DNA of 64,000 bases from a bacterium (GCA_029565685.1 JAKQNR010000035.1:434001-498000); one strand, 5' to 3'. Positions 28,421-37,767 are shown, numbered from the stretch's first letter. Translations and numbers: made by a program. The notes: a model not told the origin generated them from the sequence alone.

Positions 28421-29206
28421 TTACAGTAACAGACGGCCGAGATAGTAATCCCAGATGACGATCAGAATGGCCGAGATCACCACCGCCTTGGTGGAGGATT
28501 CACCGACGCCGCGGGCGCCGCCGCTGGTCTGCAGGCCGAAATGGCTGCCCACCAGGGCGATCATCAGACCATAGACCGCGGGCTTGATCAGATTGCCGAA
28601 ATACATCTCAAAGGTTTTGAAATCCATCTCCAACCCGGAGTAGAACTCTTGCGGAGAAATCCATTCAGAGATGACCGCGGAGACAAAGAAGGAGCTGAAC
28701 ATGGCCAGAAAATTGGCAAAGATGGTGATCACCGGCAGCATCAGCAACCCGGCCACCACGCGCGGCATGACCAAAAACCCCACTGGATCCAGGGACAGAG
28801 TCTCCAGCGCCTCGATCTGTTCAGAGATCTTCATGCTGCCGATCTCGGCCGCCAGCGAGGCGCCCAGCTTGCCCGCCAGCACCAGAGACAGAACGATGGG
28901 ACAGAGCTCGAGGATGGTGCTCTTGAAAATGACATTGACCGTAATGGCCCGGGAGAGCAAGTCCGAGGACTGATACGTGCCCTGCACCGTGGCGCCGAGA
29001 CCGATAAAGACGGCGATGATGGCTGCAATGGGCAGCGTTTTGACCGAAAAGATATAGATCTGCTCGATCAGCTGACGGCGGTAAAACCACAGACGCGGCA
29101 ACGCCTTGATCGTCTGCAGCAGCAAATACGTCATGTCGTATACATTGGTGAAAAAGGCGATGGTTTTGTCGCCGAGGCCGACAAAAAATTTCTGCGATTT
29201 ATTCAT
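28421..29206 (-). CDS. mlaE: MlaE-like ABC transporter permease
   Basis: Inner-membrane permease (261 aa) of the Mla type. It has five to six helices and the conserved GAKLGASLAAEIGSMKISEQIEALETL segment (here GKLGASLAAEIGSMK), followed by DPVGFLVMPRVVAGLLMLP. The C-terminal GGARGVGESSTKAVV matches MlaE. It is the first gene of mlaE-mlaF-mlaD. The outer-membrane lipoprotein and periplasmic carrier (MlaA, MlaC) are not in the window. Confidence 0.88.
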   Translation of the reverse strand: MNKSQKFFVGLGDKTIAFFTNVYDMTYLLLQTIKALPRLWFYRRQLIEQIYIFSVKTLPIAAIIAVFIGLGATVQGTYQSSDLLSRAITVNVIFKSTILELCPIVLSLVLAGKLGASLAAEIGSMKISEQIEALETLSLDPVGFLVMPRVVAGLLMLPVITIFANFLAMFSSFFVSAVISEWISPQEFYSGLEMDFKTFEMYFGNLIKPAVYGLMIALVGSHFGLQTSGGARGVGESSTKAVVISAILIVIWDYYLGRLLL

Positions 29207-29312
29207 TCGTAAAACGATTCTTTTTTAGGGATAAAAGGATTTTTAATATACAGCATATTTGAAAAATAATAAACAGTTTTTTTTTGCCGGCAGGGAGGGA
29301 GAAGAATCCCAT

Positions 29313-30131
29313 TCATTTTTGGCACGCCGGACAGTAAAACGCACTGCGGCCCTGCAGCACCATGCGACGGATCGGCCTGCCGCAGCGCCGGCACGGTCGA
29401 TTCTCCTGATCGTACACCGCCAGATCGGCTTGAAAAAATCCCGGCTCTCCCAACCCGTTGCGGAAATCGTTCAACGTGGTGCCGCCTTTGCGGATCGCCT
29501 GCCGCAGCACCCGGATCACCGACTCGGTCACCCGCTTCCACTCTTCGCGGGAGAGCGCTCCGGCGGGCCGCTGCGGTGCAATGCCGCAGTGAAACAGCGC
29601 TTCGTTGGCGTAAATATTGCCCACTCCCACCACGATGCGGCTGTCCATCAGTGCGGCTTTGACCGATCGCCTGGACCCACGCAGCCCATCATAGAGGTAA
29701 TCGGCGGTGAACTCAACGGACAACGGTTCAGGCCCCAGGCCCTGCAGCAGCCCGCAACGCTCATTCGGCGCCACCGCCTGCACACAGCCGAACCGCCGCG
29801 GATCGCGGTAGCGGACCTGCGCGCCGTTGTCCAAGCACAGACAAACATGAGTGTGCGGCTCCATTGCCTCCTGCCCGGCGCAATACCCCAGTCGGCCGCT
29901 CATGCCCAGATGGATCAGCAGCCGGCTGCCGTTGTCCATCTCCCAGAGCAGGTACTTGCCGCGCCGGTTGAGAGCCGTGATCGCATGACCCTGAATCCAC
30001 TTGCGCAACCGCTGCACGTTCACCGGCCGGCGCAGCCGCGTCTCACGCACGAGAATGGACTTGATCACGCGCCCGGCCAGCAACGGCTGCAAACTGCGGC
30101 GAATGGTTTCGACTTCCGGCAACTCGGGCAT
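29313..30131 (-). CDS. mutM: Formamidopyrimidine-DNA glycosylase
   Basis: Base-excision repair enzyme that removes 8-oxoguanine and nicks the site (272 aa, normal length). The catalytic N-terminus MPELPEVETIRRSL supplies Pro1, Glu2 and Glu5 after Met removal. Lys in NRRGKYLLWEM matches the conserved Lys57. Helix-two-turn-helix region GVGNIYANEALF and a C-terminal zinc finger (CRRCG ... CPACQ) are intact. It starts 1 bp after the last permease gene of the exporter operon, so it is probably its distal member. Confidence 0.95.
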   Translation of the reverse strand: MPELPEVETIRRSLQPLLAGRVIKSILVRETRLRRPVNVQRLRKWIQGHAITALNRRGKYLLWEMDNGSRLLIHLGMSGRLGYCAGQEAMEPHTHVCLCLDNGAQVRYRDPRRFGCVQAVAPNERCGLLQGLGPEPLSVEFTADYLYDGLRGSRRSVKAALMDSRIVVGVGNIYANEALFHCGIAPQRPAGALSREEWKRVTESVIRVLRQAIRKGGTTLNDFRNGLGEPGFFQADLAVYDQENRPCRRCGRPIRRMVLQGRSAFYCPACQK

Positions 30132-30132
30132 G

Positions 30133-31257
30133 CTATTTCAACCTCTTTTGAAAACGCAGGACGGAAAAGGTGAAAATCAGAGCGCCGAACAGACAGAGGA
30201 TCAGACCCTGAATATAGAGATGACGAAGCCCGGCGCCCTTGATAAAGAGCTCCCGAGTGATCAAAATAAAATAGCGCATGGGATTGAGATAGGTGAGCCA
30301 TTGCGCCAATCGGGGCATATTTTCGATGGGAAAAAGAAAACCGGACATCAGCAGCACAAAGATGAGAATGAACCAGGACATGAACATCGCCTGCTGTTGC
30401 GTGTGCGAAAAAGCGGAGACCAGCAGACCCAGCCCCAGAGTGGTGAATAAAAAGATGATGCTCAGCAGCAAATAGAGTCCCAGATTGCCCACGATCGGAA
30501 TATGATACCACAGCCGGGCAAAGCCGATCGCCAGCCCCATCTCGAAAAGACCCAGCAGGGCAAAGGGAATAATCTTGCCGATCAGCAGCTCGTGCTTTTT
30601 TATCGGCGCCACCAGCAGCTGTTCCAACGTTCCGATCTCCCGCTCCCGCACCAGACCCATGGCGCTGACCAGCGTGGTGATCATGGTGAGCAAAAACACC
30701 ACAATGCCCGGAATCATAAAATCGCTGAGTTTGAGATTTGGATTATACCACACCTGCACAACCGGCGTCAACAGATGGATCTCTTCGGACAACAGAGCGG
30801 CGGCGGACTGGCTGCGCACCCGGTCGGTCAGATAGGCTTCCAGGATGCCGGCGATATGGCCCAGCGCAACGTTGGCGGTATTGGCATCTTGGCCGTCCAC
30901 CAGCAATTGAATGCGGCTGGGCTGCAAGGTCTGCAGATTTTTTTCCAAACCCGCGGGCAGAACCACCGCGATCATGGCGCGGCCGGCATCCAGATATTCG
31001 CCGACCAGGCTCTCGCGCTCTTCGTGATAACGGACATTGAGATAGACCGTGTGGCTGAGCCGTTCGATCAACGCCCGGCTGGTGGAGGTGCGATCGAGAT
31101 CGCAGATCACCGTGGACACATGCTTGACTTCGGAAGAGATCACATAGCCCAGCACCCAGATCTGAATGATCGGCACTAGCAGGATCAGCGCCCGCATGGT
31201 CCGATCGCGGCGGATTTGAATGAACTCCTTGCGGATGATGTGCAGAACGCGCCGCAT
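30133..31257 (-). CDS. ABC-2 type transporter permease (YbhR/YbhS-like), second copy
   Basis: A 374-aa permease with an N-terminal helix (LILLVPIIQIWVLGYVIS), a large periplasmic part (residues about 45-180) and five to six C-terminal helices. MVREREIGTLEQLLVAPIKKHELLIGK is the typical cytoplasmic coupling segment. It is similar in layout to the adjacent permease at 31261; the two probably form a heterodimer. Its start is 3 bp after the neighbour's stop. It belongs to a tripartite multidrug-type exporter with HlyD and TolC genes upstream. Confidence 0.87.
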   Translation of the reverse strand: MRRVLHIIRKEFIQIRRDRTMRALILLVPIIQIWVLGYVISSEVKHVSTVICDLDRTSTSRALIERLSHTVYLNVRYHEERESLVGEYLDAGRAMIAVVLPAGLEKNLQTLQPSRIQLLVDGQDANTANVALGHIAGILEAYLTDRVRSQSAAALLSEEIHLLTPVVQVWYNPNLKLSDFMIPGIVVFLLTMITTLVSAMGLVREREIGTLEQLLVAPIKKHELLIGKIIPFALLGLFEMGLAIGFARLWYHIPIVGNLGLYLLLSIIFLFTTLGLGLLVSAFSHTQQQAMFMSWFILIFVLLMSGFLFPIENMPRLAQWLTYLNPMRYFILITRELFIKGAGLRHLYIQGLILCLFGALIFTFSVLRFQKRLK

Positions 31258-31260
31258 GGC

Positions 31261-32370
31261 TCAGCCTTCCAAATTGGTTTTGAACCGTTTGACGCTCACC
31301 GCCAGCAGCAGGGTGCCGAAGATCAGCAGAAAAACCGTGGGCAAGTACAGATAGTCGAACCCCACGCCCTTGAGCATCACCCCGCGCGCCTGAATGAGAA
31401 AATATTTCGCCGGCACGATATAGGTGACCCACTGCAGCACCCGCGGCATGGAGGCGATGGGAAAGACAAAACCGGACAACAGTACCGAGGGCAGCAACGT
31501 GCCCAGCATGGCGGCGAACAGCGCGGCCTGCTGCGTGCGCGTGCGCGAGGAGATAAACACGCCCAGGCTCAACGAGGCATAAATATAAATCAGCATAAAG
31601 AACACCAACAGCGCCAGGCTGCCGCGGATCGGCACGCCGAACACCCAATGGCTGAAACCGAGGATCGCCATGGCATCGAGAAAGGCCAGCAGAATATACG
31701 GCGCCACTTTGCCGATGATGATCTCCACCGGACGGATGGGCGAGACAAAGATCTGTTCCAGAGTGCCGGTCTCGCGTTCGCGCGAAATCGTCAGCGACGT
31801 GAGCATGGCGCAGATCATCATCATGAGTATGGCGATCAGGCCCGGCACGACGAAATGGGTGCTCTTTAAATCCGGATTGTACCAGATGCGCGGCTCGATC
31901 TCCAGCGGCGTTGCCAGCAGCCCCTGGTTCAACTCGAGCGTGGTCCGGGTCAGAAACGATTTGAGATAGTTCATCGCGATCATGGCGGTGTTGGCGTTGG
32001 CGCCGTCCATGATCAGCTGTACCGAAGTTTCGGGCCTCGAGGTCAGGCGGCGATCGAAATCAGGCGGAATCACCAGCACAGCGCTCATCCGGCGATGAAG
32101 GAAACCCGGCTCGATCGCACGGCGGTCCTGCAGCCGGGCGGTGATGCGGAAATAGTTCGAACTGGTCAGCTTTTCCACCAACTGCTGCGAGGCCGGCGAG
32201 CGGTCCTGGTCAAGAATGGCGAGAGGAATATACTTGATGTCAAAAGTGATCGCATAGCCATAGAGCAGGATCATCATCATCGGAAAGAGAAACACGATCA
32301 ACAGGCTGTAGGGATCGCGCCAGATATGGATGAACTCTTTTTGCAGAACAGCGACGATTCTCGGTTTCAT
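31261..32370 (-). CDS. ABC-2 type transporter permease (YbhR/YbhS-like), first copy
   Basis: A 369-aa permease with the same plan: N-terminal helix (YSLLIVFLFPMMMILLYGYAI), periplasmic domain, and a C-terminal helical bundle after ISRERETGTLEQIFVSPIRPVEIIIGK. It starts 13 bp after the second ATPase gene. The pair of different permeases with a pair of different ATPases resembles the E. coli YbhFSR arrangement, where the ATPase halves are fused. Confidence 0.87.
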   Translation of the reverse strand: MKPRIVAVLQKEFIHIWRDPYSLLIVFLFPMMMILLYGYAITFDIKYIPLAILDQDRSPASQQLVEKLTSSNYFRITARLQDRRAIEPGFLHRRMSAVLVIPPDFDRRLTSRPETSVQLIMDGANANTAMIAMNYLKSFLTRTTLELNQGLLATPLEIEPRIWYNPDLKSTHFVVPGLIAILMMMICAMLTSLTISRERETGTLEQIFVSPIRPVEIIIGKVAPYILLAFLDAMAILGFSHWVFGVPIRGSLALLVFFMLIYIYASLSLGVFISSRTRTQQAALFAAMLGTLLPSVLLSGFVFPIASMPRVLQWVTYIVPAKYFLIQARGVMLKGVGFDYLYLPTVFLLIFGTLLLAVSVKRFKTNLEG

Positions 32371-32383
32371 GCTTCGTTCCCGC

Positions 32384-33130
32384 CTAGGCTTTAGCCGGTT
32401 TCACCAGATCGATAAACACCTGCTCCACCGTGGGCTGCTGATACCGATCTTTCAATTCCATCGGCGAACCCAGCGCGATGATGCGGCCCTCATGCATGAT
32501 CGACAGACGGTTGCAGTATTCGGCCTCGTCCATATAGTGGGTGGTCACAAAGATCGTGGTGCCGCCTTCAGCCAGCTGATGGATGGCGTCCCAGAATGCG
32601 CGGCGGGAGATGGGATCCACCCCGCCGGTCGGTTCATCGAGAAAAAGGATTTTAGGTTGATGCAGGATCGCGCAACTCAGAGCGAGTCGCTGCTTCCAGC
32701 CGGCAGGCAGAGAGCGGGTTAGTTTTTTCACTTGGCTGACCAGATCCATGCGCTGGATCACCGCCTCGCAGGCAAGAGAGAGCTCGGACGACGGCATGCC
32801 ATAGATCCCGCCGTAGAAAACGAGATTTTCCTCCACGGTCAGGTCGTCGTACAGGGAAAATTTCTGCGACATGTAGCCGATATCCTGCTTGATGGCCTCG
32901 GTCTGGGTAAAGATGTCCAGGCCCTCCACCCGGCCCTGGCCCGATGTAGGCCGGATCAAGCCGCACAACATTCGAATGGTCGTGGTTTTGCCCGCGCCAT
33001 TGGCGCCGAGAAAGCCAAAGATCTCGCCGTCCTGCACATAAAAACTGATGTGATCGACTGCGACAAAACGGCCGAATTTTTTGGTCAGGTCGTTCACCTC
33101 GACCGAATAGGCGTTATCCATGCTTTTCAT
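32384..33130 (-). CDS. ABC transporter ATP-binding protein (exporter, second ATPase)
   Basis: A 248-aa ATPase. Walker A GANGAGKTTT, Q-loop MSQKFSLYDDLTVEEN, Walker B ILFLDEPTGGVD and switch HIS (TTHYMDEAEYC) are intact. The signature reads RSLPAGWKQRLALS instead of LSGGQ, so the LSGG motif is replaced by LPAG, which is common in one half of asymmetric exporters. The ATG overlaps the TGA of the upstream ATPase gene (ATGA), so coupled. It forms a probable heterodimer with the first ATPase. Confidence 0.88.
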   Translation of the reverse strand: MKSMDNAYSVEVNDLTKKFGRFVAVDHISFYVQDGEIFGFLGANGAGKTTTIRMLCGLIRPTSGQGRVEGLDIFTQTEAIKQDIGYMSQKFSLYDDLTVEENLVFYGGIYGMPSSELSLACEAVIQRMDLVSQVKKLTRSLPAGWKQRLALSCAILHQPKILFLDEPTGGVDPISRRAFWDAIHQLAEGGTTIFVTTHYMDEAEYCNRLSIMHEGRIIALGSPMELKDRYQQPTVEQVFIDLVKPAKA

Positions 33131-34041
33131 TTCAATAAAGCGACAAAGACATCTTCAATGCCCGCAGGAATTTCTTTGATCCGCAGATGCTCCTTCTCTT
33201 CCGGCGCCAGCTCGGCGACCCATGCGGCCATCATCTTGGGATCGACGCGGGCGGACGCGTGAATGCAATCGCCGAAAATCTGCACCGAGTCAAACCGGCC
33301 GGAGGCGGTGAGACGGCGGCCGATCTCGCGGTTGCGCCGGGATTTGATCTCCAACAGCTTGCCCTGATAAAGAGACGGTATGTCCGCCGGCCGGCTGACC
33401 GTCAGCAGTCGGCCCTTATGGATAAAGGCGATGCGGTCGCACACCGCCGCCTCGTCCATGTAGGGCGTGGTGACCAAAATGGCGACCCCCTCGCCGCGCA
33501 GTTCGTTGAGAATGTCCCAGAATTCACGGCGCGAAACCGGATCCACGCCCGTGGTCGGTTCATCCAGCAACAGCAGTTGCGGCGTATGAATCAGAGTGCA
33601 AGAGAGCGCCAACTTTTGCTTCATGCCGCCGGACAACGCCTGCGCCTGGCGGCCGGCGAACGGACCCAACCGGCTGAACGCGAGCAGCCGTTGCAGCCGC
33701 TGTTCCCGCTCATCCGCGCGAACCTGAAAAAGATCGCTGAAAAAACGCAGATTTTCCGCCACCGTGAGATCGGGATACAGGGAGAACTTTTGCGGCATAT
33801 AGCCGATCAGCCGACGGATCCGCTGGGCCTCGGTTCTCACCTCATGGCCCAGCACCCTGGCCTCGCCTTCGTCCGCATGCCACAGACCGCAGAGAATGCG
33901 CAGCGTGGTGGTCTTGCCCGCGCCGTCCGGTCCGATCATGCCGAACAGCTCGCCGGGCTGCACGAGCAGTTCCAGGCCGTCGACCGCAGCTGTGCCGTTA
34001 AAAGACTTTTTCAGTCCATGAATTTCAATACAGGGGTTCAT
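33127..34041 (-). CDS. ABC transporter ATP-binding protein (exporter, first ATPase)
   Basis: A 304-aa ATPase with Walker A GPDGAGKTTT, Q-loop MPQKFSLYPDLTVAEN, a canonical signature ALSGGMKQKLALS, Walker B LLLLDEPTTGVD and TTPYMDEAAVC, where the switch position carries Pro instead of the usual His (TTHYMDEAE in its partner). The 70-residue C-terminal extension is an exporter-type regulatory part. It lies 5 bp downstream of the HlyD gene. With the non-canonical partner, one composite ATP site would be consensus and the other degenerate (inference). Confidence 0.88.
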   Translation of the reverse strand: MNPCIEIHGLKKSFNGTAAVDGLELLVQPGELFGMIGPDGAGKTTTLRILCGLWHADEGEARVLGHEVRTEAQRIRRLIGYMPQKFSLYPDLTVAENLRFFSDLFQVRADEREQRLQRLLAFSRLGPFAGRQAQALSGGMKQKLALSCTLIHTPQLLLLDEPTTGVDPVSRREFWDILNELRGEGVAILVTTPYMDEAAVCDRIAFIHKGRLLTVSRPADIPSLYQGKLLEIKSRRNREIGRRLTASGRFDSVQIFGDCIHASARVDPKMMAAWVAELAPEEKEHLRIKEIPAGIEDVFVALLK

Positions 34042-34046
34042 CGGCC

Positions 34047-34934
34047 TCAGCGCAGATACACATCCGCCGGCATGCCGATCTTTAGCGCGCCGTCGGGATT
34101 TTCCACCGCAATTTTCACCGCATAGACCAGATCGGAGCGGGCCTCACGAGTCTGCACATTTTTCGGCGTGAACTCGGCTTTGGGCGAAATCCAGGTGACC
34201 CGGCCGGGAAACAGCTGATCCGGCCGCGAGGCGATTTGCAGGTCAGCCGGCTGGCCGATGCGGATCCGGCCGAGATCGCCTTCGTTCAGATAGATCTTGA
34301 TCCACATGTGCTGCAGATCCGCCAACTTGACGATGACGCCGGTGGGTCGGACGATCTCGCCCTGCTCGAGGTAGGTCTCCAACACCGTCCCGTCGATGGG
34401 CGCTGCAATGCGTCCGTCCGCCAGCTGGCTGTTCACCAACAGCAACTGCGCATCCAGCTGCGCTTTTTTCGCACGCAGAGCATCGAGTGTGGTCTGCGCG
34501 TTGGCGCGTTGGGTGGCGGCGGCTTTATGGACGGTTTCGATATCCTCGTACTGCTGCAGCGTCGCACTGCTGTCCTGCCACAACGAACGTATTCGCTCGA
34601 ACTTTTTGGCAACATGGTCCAGGTTATCTTGAGCCAACTGAACGCTGCGCTGGGCGCTGACCATGGTGTAGCGCAGCTCGTCCAGACCGGCCAGCAGCTG
34701 CTGTTTTTGCAAATACACTTTTTCGCTGTCAATAACCGCAACCAGCTGTCCAGCGGTCACCACATCCCCCTCACGGACCGGCAACTGCAGAACCGTGCCC
34801 GCGCTCTTGCTGCTGACCAGCACCTCCCTCGCCTCCAGGGTGCCGACGCCGGACACGCCGTCGCGTTCCTGATCCATGCAGGCGAGAAAAAGCAACGCCG
34901 CGGCCGTGCAACTCCAAACCAATGGATTCTTCAT
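34047..34934 (-). CDS. HlyD-family periplasmic adaptor lipoprotein
   Basis: Membrane fusion protein (295 aa) linking the inner-membrane ABC exporter to TolC. The N-terminus has a lipobox-like LFLAC after a hydrophobic stretch. Biotinyl-lipoyl-like halves (VLVSSKSAGTVLQLPVREGDVVTAGQLVAVID; GRIAAPIDGTVLETYLEQGEIV) flank a coiled coil of about 90 residues. The C-terminal beta barrel ends at KIGMPADVYLR. It is 15 bp after tolC-like gene's stop. Confidence 0.87.
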   Translation of the reverse strand: MKNPLVWSCTAAALLFLACMDQERDGVSGVGTLEAREVLVSSKSAGTVLQLPVREGDVVTAGQLVAVIDSEKVYLQKQQLLAGLDELRYTMVSAQRSVQLAQDNLDHVAKKFERIRSLWQDSSATLQQYEDIETVHKAAATQRANAQTTLDALRAKKAQLDAQLLLVNSQLADGRIAAPIDGTVLETYLEQGEIVRPTGVIVKLADLQHMWIKIYLNEGDLGRIRIGQPADLQIASRPDQLFPGRVTWISPKAEFTPKNVQTREARSDLVYAVKIAVENPDGALKIGMPADVYLR

Positions 34935-34949
34935 CTCAAGCCTCTATCC

Positions 34950-36293
34950 TCATTGAACGCGGTAAGGTATCTCGTTCACCCCTTCGGCGCGACGCAGCGC
35001 GGCCAGGCTGACGGCGCAATCGATCTCCGCCTGCACCAGCCCCATACGCGCTCGCATCAGCGCAGTGTGGCTGTCAAAATAGCTGCTATGGGCGAGGTGG
35101 CCCTGCTGATATTGATGCTCAGCCACGCGATAGCTCTCCTCCGCCTGGTTTTGCAGAACCGCACTCAGCTGCCGGCGCTGCAACGCCTCCTGCCACTGCA
35201 AAAAGGCCTTGGTTACCTCCAGACGCACGGCCTCTTTGAGCTGCCGGTCTCTGTCCTCCAGGATGATCTGGTTGAGCTTGGCCTGTTGCACCTGACTGCG
35301 GACCTTGCCCCCATTCCACAGTTTCCACTCCAACCCGGCGCCCACCACCCAGTAATCCATCCACTCCTTTTTCAGCATATCCAGTCCGGGGCGGCCGTAA
35401 CCGACGCTGCCGAAAGCGGCCAGAGCGGGCAAACGGCCGGCCTGGGCCATGGCCACCAGCGCGCGGTTAGCCTCTTGTGTGTATGAAATCGTTTTCAGTT
35501 CGGCGCGGTTGGCAAAGGCGGCGTTCACTGCGCTCTGCAAATCCGCCGGTTCACCGGCGACCGACGGCATCGGAGCAAAGGGAATATCCGGTGGTATCTT
35601 TTCACCCACCAGATTCTCCAGCACCGCCAGGCTCATGGCATGACCGTTCTCAGCCTGCACCACGGCCAGATCCGCCTCGGACAGATGCACCTGCACCTGA
35701 AGCAGTTCCTCCTTTTTCAGCAGGCCCTGATTCAACAGGTTCCTGGCGTCGCGCAAATGGCCGGCGATCTGTTCGCGTCCGGCCCGGGCGATGGCCGTGT
35801 ATTTCTCCGTTTTCAACACCTGGCCGTAGGCGGTCTCGACCTGATGAATCAGCTCAGCGCGCTGCCGCTGGATTTCGCTGTTGTGGGCTGCCAGACCGCT
35901 GCGCGCAGCAGACACCCGGTTGCGAAGGCGAAATCCGGCAAAGATCGGCTGCGACAGAGTCAGACGCAGATCATAGGTATCGATCGTTCCCAGAGTGACC
36001 GCGCCGTTTGGAATCGGGGAATAGAGCCCGGCGCCGAAGGGCAACTCGATGGGCGCAATGCGCAGCTCGGGCACCATGCTCTGTCGACGATACGAGCCGC
36101 TCATCTCCAGCGCCGGCAACCGATCGGCGGACGCCTGCGCCACCTGTTCAGCCGCACTCTGGGCTTCGGATTGCGCAACAGCCAGGCCGGGATTGTTGGC
36201 CAACGCTTTGCGCACCATCTCCGGCAGCGTCGCCTGCGCGAAACCGCAGGACCAGCATAAAAGAAAAAGCAAAACAAAATGCCTGGTATGCAT
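34950..36293 (-). CDS. TolC-family outer-membrane efflux protein
   Basis: Outer-membrane channel of the exporter (447 aa). It has a signal peptide (HFVLLFLLCWSCGFAQA) and two repeated outer-membrane-efflux-protein halves with long helices (VRKALANNPGLAVAQSEAQSAAEQV; AVNAAFANRAELKTISYTQEANRAL). The ATG at 36293 has GAGG six nucleotides ahead; a TTG four codons earlier is a weaker alternative. It is the first structural gene after the TetR gene, 8 bp downstream of it. Confidence 0.86.
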   Translation of the reverse strand: MHTRHFVLLFLLCWSCGFAQATLPEMVRKALANNPGLAVAQSEAQSAAEQVAQASADRLPALEMSGSYRRQSMVPELRIAPIELPFGAGLYSPIPNGAVTLGTIDTYDLRLTLSQPIFAGFRLRNRVSAARSGLAAHNSEIQRQRAELIHQVETAYGQVLKTEKYTAIARAGREQIAGHLRDARNLLNQGLLKKEELLQVQVHLSEADLAVVQAENGHAMSLAVLENLVGEKIPPDIPFAPMPSVAGEPADLQSAVNAAFANRAELKTISYTQEANRALVAMAQAGRLPALAAFGSVGYGRPGLDMLKKEWMDYWVVGAGLEWKLWNGGKVRSQVQQAKLNQIILEDRDRQLKEAVRLEVTKAFLQWQEALQRRQLSAVLQNQAEESYRVAEHQYQQGHLAHSSYFDSHTALMRARMGLVQAEIDCAVSLAALRRAEGVNEIPYRVQ

Positions 36294-36301
36294 ATAAATC
36301 C

Positions 36302-36946
36302 TCAATCTGATCGCCGGGGCAACAGGCTGCTCAGGATCAGGTCCACCACCGCCTTTTCCCGCTTGCGCATCGCCTGATCGAACGTCCCGATTTCCGGCCA
36401 GACGGTTTCAATCACCGGCCAGGAGATAAAAGAAAAAACATTCAACGAAAAAATGCTCCAGAGCAGCTGCTGAACGTTTGTGCGGCGCAGCTGTTTCGCC
36501 GCCGCGGCCTGATCGAGCAGCTGCTGCAGGCGGGCGATGTTCCCCCGGCTGAAACGTCCGATGACATCCGCGAGCACCTTTTTCGGCAGAGGGTTGTCAC
36601 TGCTCAACTCACGCACCAGCAGGCACGGCAGCTGCGGATGTTCCAGCAGAAAATGAAAATGCACCTGCACCAGCCGCTTGATCAGCCGGTGCGGGTCTTT
36701 TTCCTGCAACGCGAAGAGATCGGACAAATTCATCACCAGTTCTTCAGAGGCTTCCCGAATGATCGCCTCGAACAGCGAATCCTTGGAAGAAAAATAGTAA
36801 TAGATCAGCGCTTTGTTGACGCCGGCTCGATCTGCGATCTCTTGCATGCGCGCCGCCGCATAGCCTTTGTGCAAAAAGATGTCGCCCGCCGCCTCCTTGA
36901 TTTTTTCCCGCGTCGGAAAGGTTCCGCCGCGCGCCCCTGGGGTCAT
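36302..36946 (-). CDS. TetR-family transcriptional regulator
   Basis: Probable repressor of the exporter operon (214 aa). The N-terminal HTH is REKIKEAAGDIFLHKGYAAARMQEIADRAGVNKALIYYYFSSKDSLFEAI. The C-terminal ligand domain is helical and divergent, as usual. The gene leads the operon TetR, TolC, HlyD, two ATPases, two permeases, mutM. Two tandem palindromes (36967-36996) lie 21-50 bp upstream of its ATG, so autoregulation is likely. An HAD gene diverges from the same region. Confidence 0.88.
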   Translation of the reverse strand: MTPGARGGTFPTREKIKEAAGDIFLHKGYAAARMQEIADRAGVNKALIYYYFSSKDSLFEAIIREASEELVMNLSDLFALQEKDPHRLIKRLVQVHFHFLLEHPQLPCLLVRELSSDNPLPKKVLADVIGRFSRGNIARLQQLLDQAAAAKQLRRTNVQQLLWSIFSLNVFSFISWPVIETVWPEIGTFDQAMRKREKAVVDLILSSLLPRRSD

Positions 36947-36966
36947 CGCCTTGTTCTCCGGTTGGA

Positions 36967-36996
36967 TTAACCATTTGGTTTAACCGATTGGTTAAA
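36967..36996. promoter_or_regulatory. Tandem TetR-type operators in the divergent intergenic region
   Basis: Two imperfect palindromes, AACCATTTGGTT (36969-36980) and AACCGATTGGTT (36982-36993), with a centre-to-centre distance of 13 bp. On the plus strand TTGGTT, a 16-bp spacer and TATAAT (36997-37002) form a possible promoter for the HAD gene, so the operators would cover both directions. Confidence 0.6.
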
Positions 36997-37068
36997 TATA
37001 ATCTGTTTTTTCCTGTTTGTCAACAGTTTTTTCCTGCGTATATTAAACGGTTCATGAATGGAATGCGT

Positions 37069-37767
37069 ATGTCCTTTGATCCCGATCCGATCCGTGCTAT
37101 CCTGTTCGACATCGACGGCACCCTGAGCGATACCGACGATCTCTATGCGGTCAAATTGGCGCGCTGGTTCCAGCCCTGGCAACGCTGGCTGGACGGCCGA
37201 GACCCGCTCACCGCCGCCCGTCGGCTGATCATGCGGTTGGAAACCCCGATCAACGAACTGTACGAATGGTTGGACAAGTTCTACCTGATCAAAGGGCTGT
37301 ACGCCCTGTCGCAACCGCTCCGGGAGCTCATCAAAAGCAAAGGGCATTTTGTCGTTATTCCGGGGATCCATGAACTGCTGGCAAGCTTACATGCGCACTA
37401 TCCCCTAGCCGTGGTCACCAGCCGCGGCGAACGCGGCGCCTATGCGTTTCTGCGCCAATTCGATCTGGAAAAATATTTTCAGGTGATCGTCACCGCTCAG
37501 TCCTGCCGTAAAACCAAGCCCCATCCGCAACCGCTGCTCCTCGCCGCAGCCGTTCTTCAGGTGGACATCTCCTCCTGCGTGATGGTGGGTGATACCACGG
37601 TGGACGTCCGCGCCGGCAAGGCCGCAGGCTGCCGAACCGTGGCGGTGCTCTGTGGTTTTGGCGAAAAGCCGGAGCTGCAGGAGGCAGGCGCCGACGTGAT
37701 CCTCGAGCGCACTCCGGATCTGGCCGCTCTTTTGCATCCGCAGGGAACCGCGGGGCACAGCTCCTGA
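37069..37767 (+). CDS. HAD-superfamily phosphatase (phosphoglycolate phosphatase-like)
   Basis: A 232-aa hydrolase with the nucleophile motif FDIDGTLSDTDD, motif II VVTSRGERG, the Lys in KTKPHPQP and motif IV MVGDTTVDVRAGKAAG. The helical cap is of the C1 type. Longer starts exist (36988, 37054, 37063). The ATG at 37069 is the only one with GGA at a reasonable distance and gives the usual family length. It diverges from the TetR gene. Confidence 0.8.
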   Translation: MSFDPDPIRAILFDIDGTLSDTDDLYAVKLARWFQPWQRWLDGRDPLTAARRLIMRLETPINELYEWLDKFYLIKGLYALSQPLRELIKSKGHFVVIPGIHELLASLHAHYPLAVVTSRGERGAYAFLRQFDLEKYFQVIVTAQSCRKTKPHPQPLLLAAAVLQVDISSCVMVGDTTVDVRAGKAAGCRTVAVLCGFGEKPELQEAGADVILERTPDLAALLHPQGTAGHSS

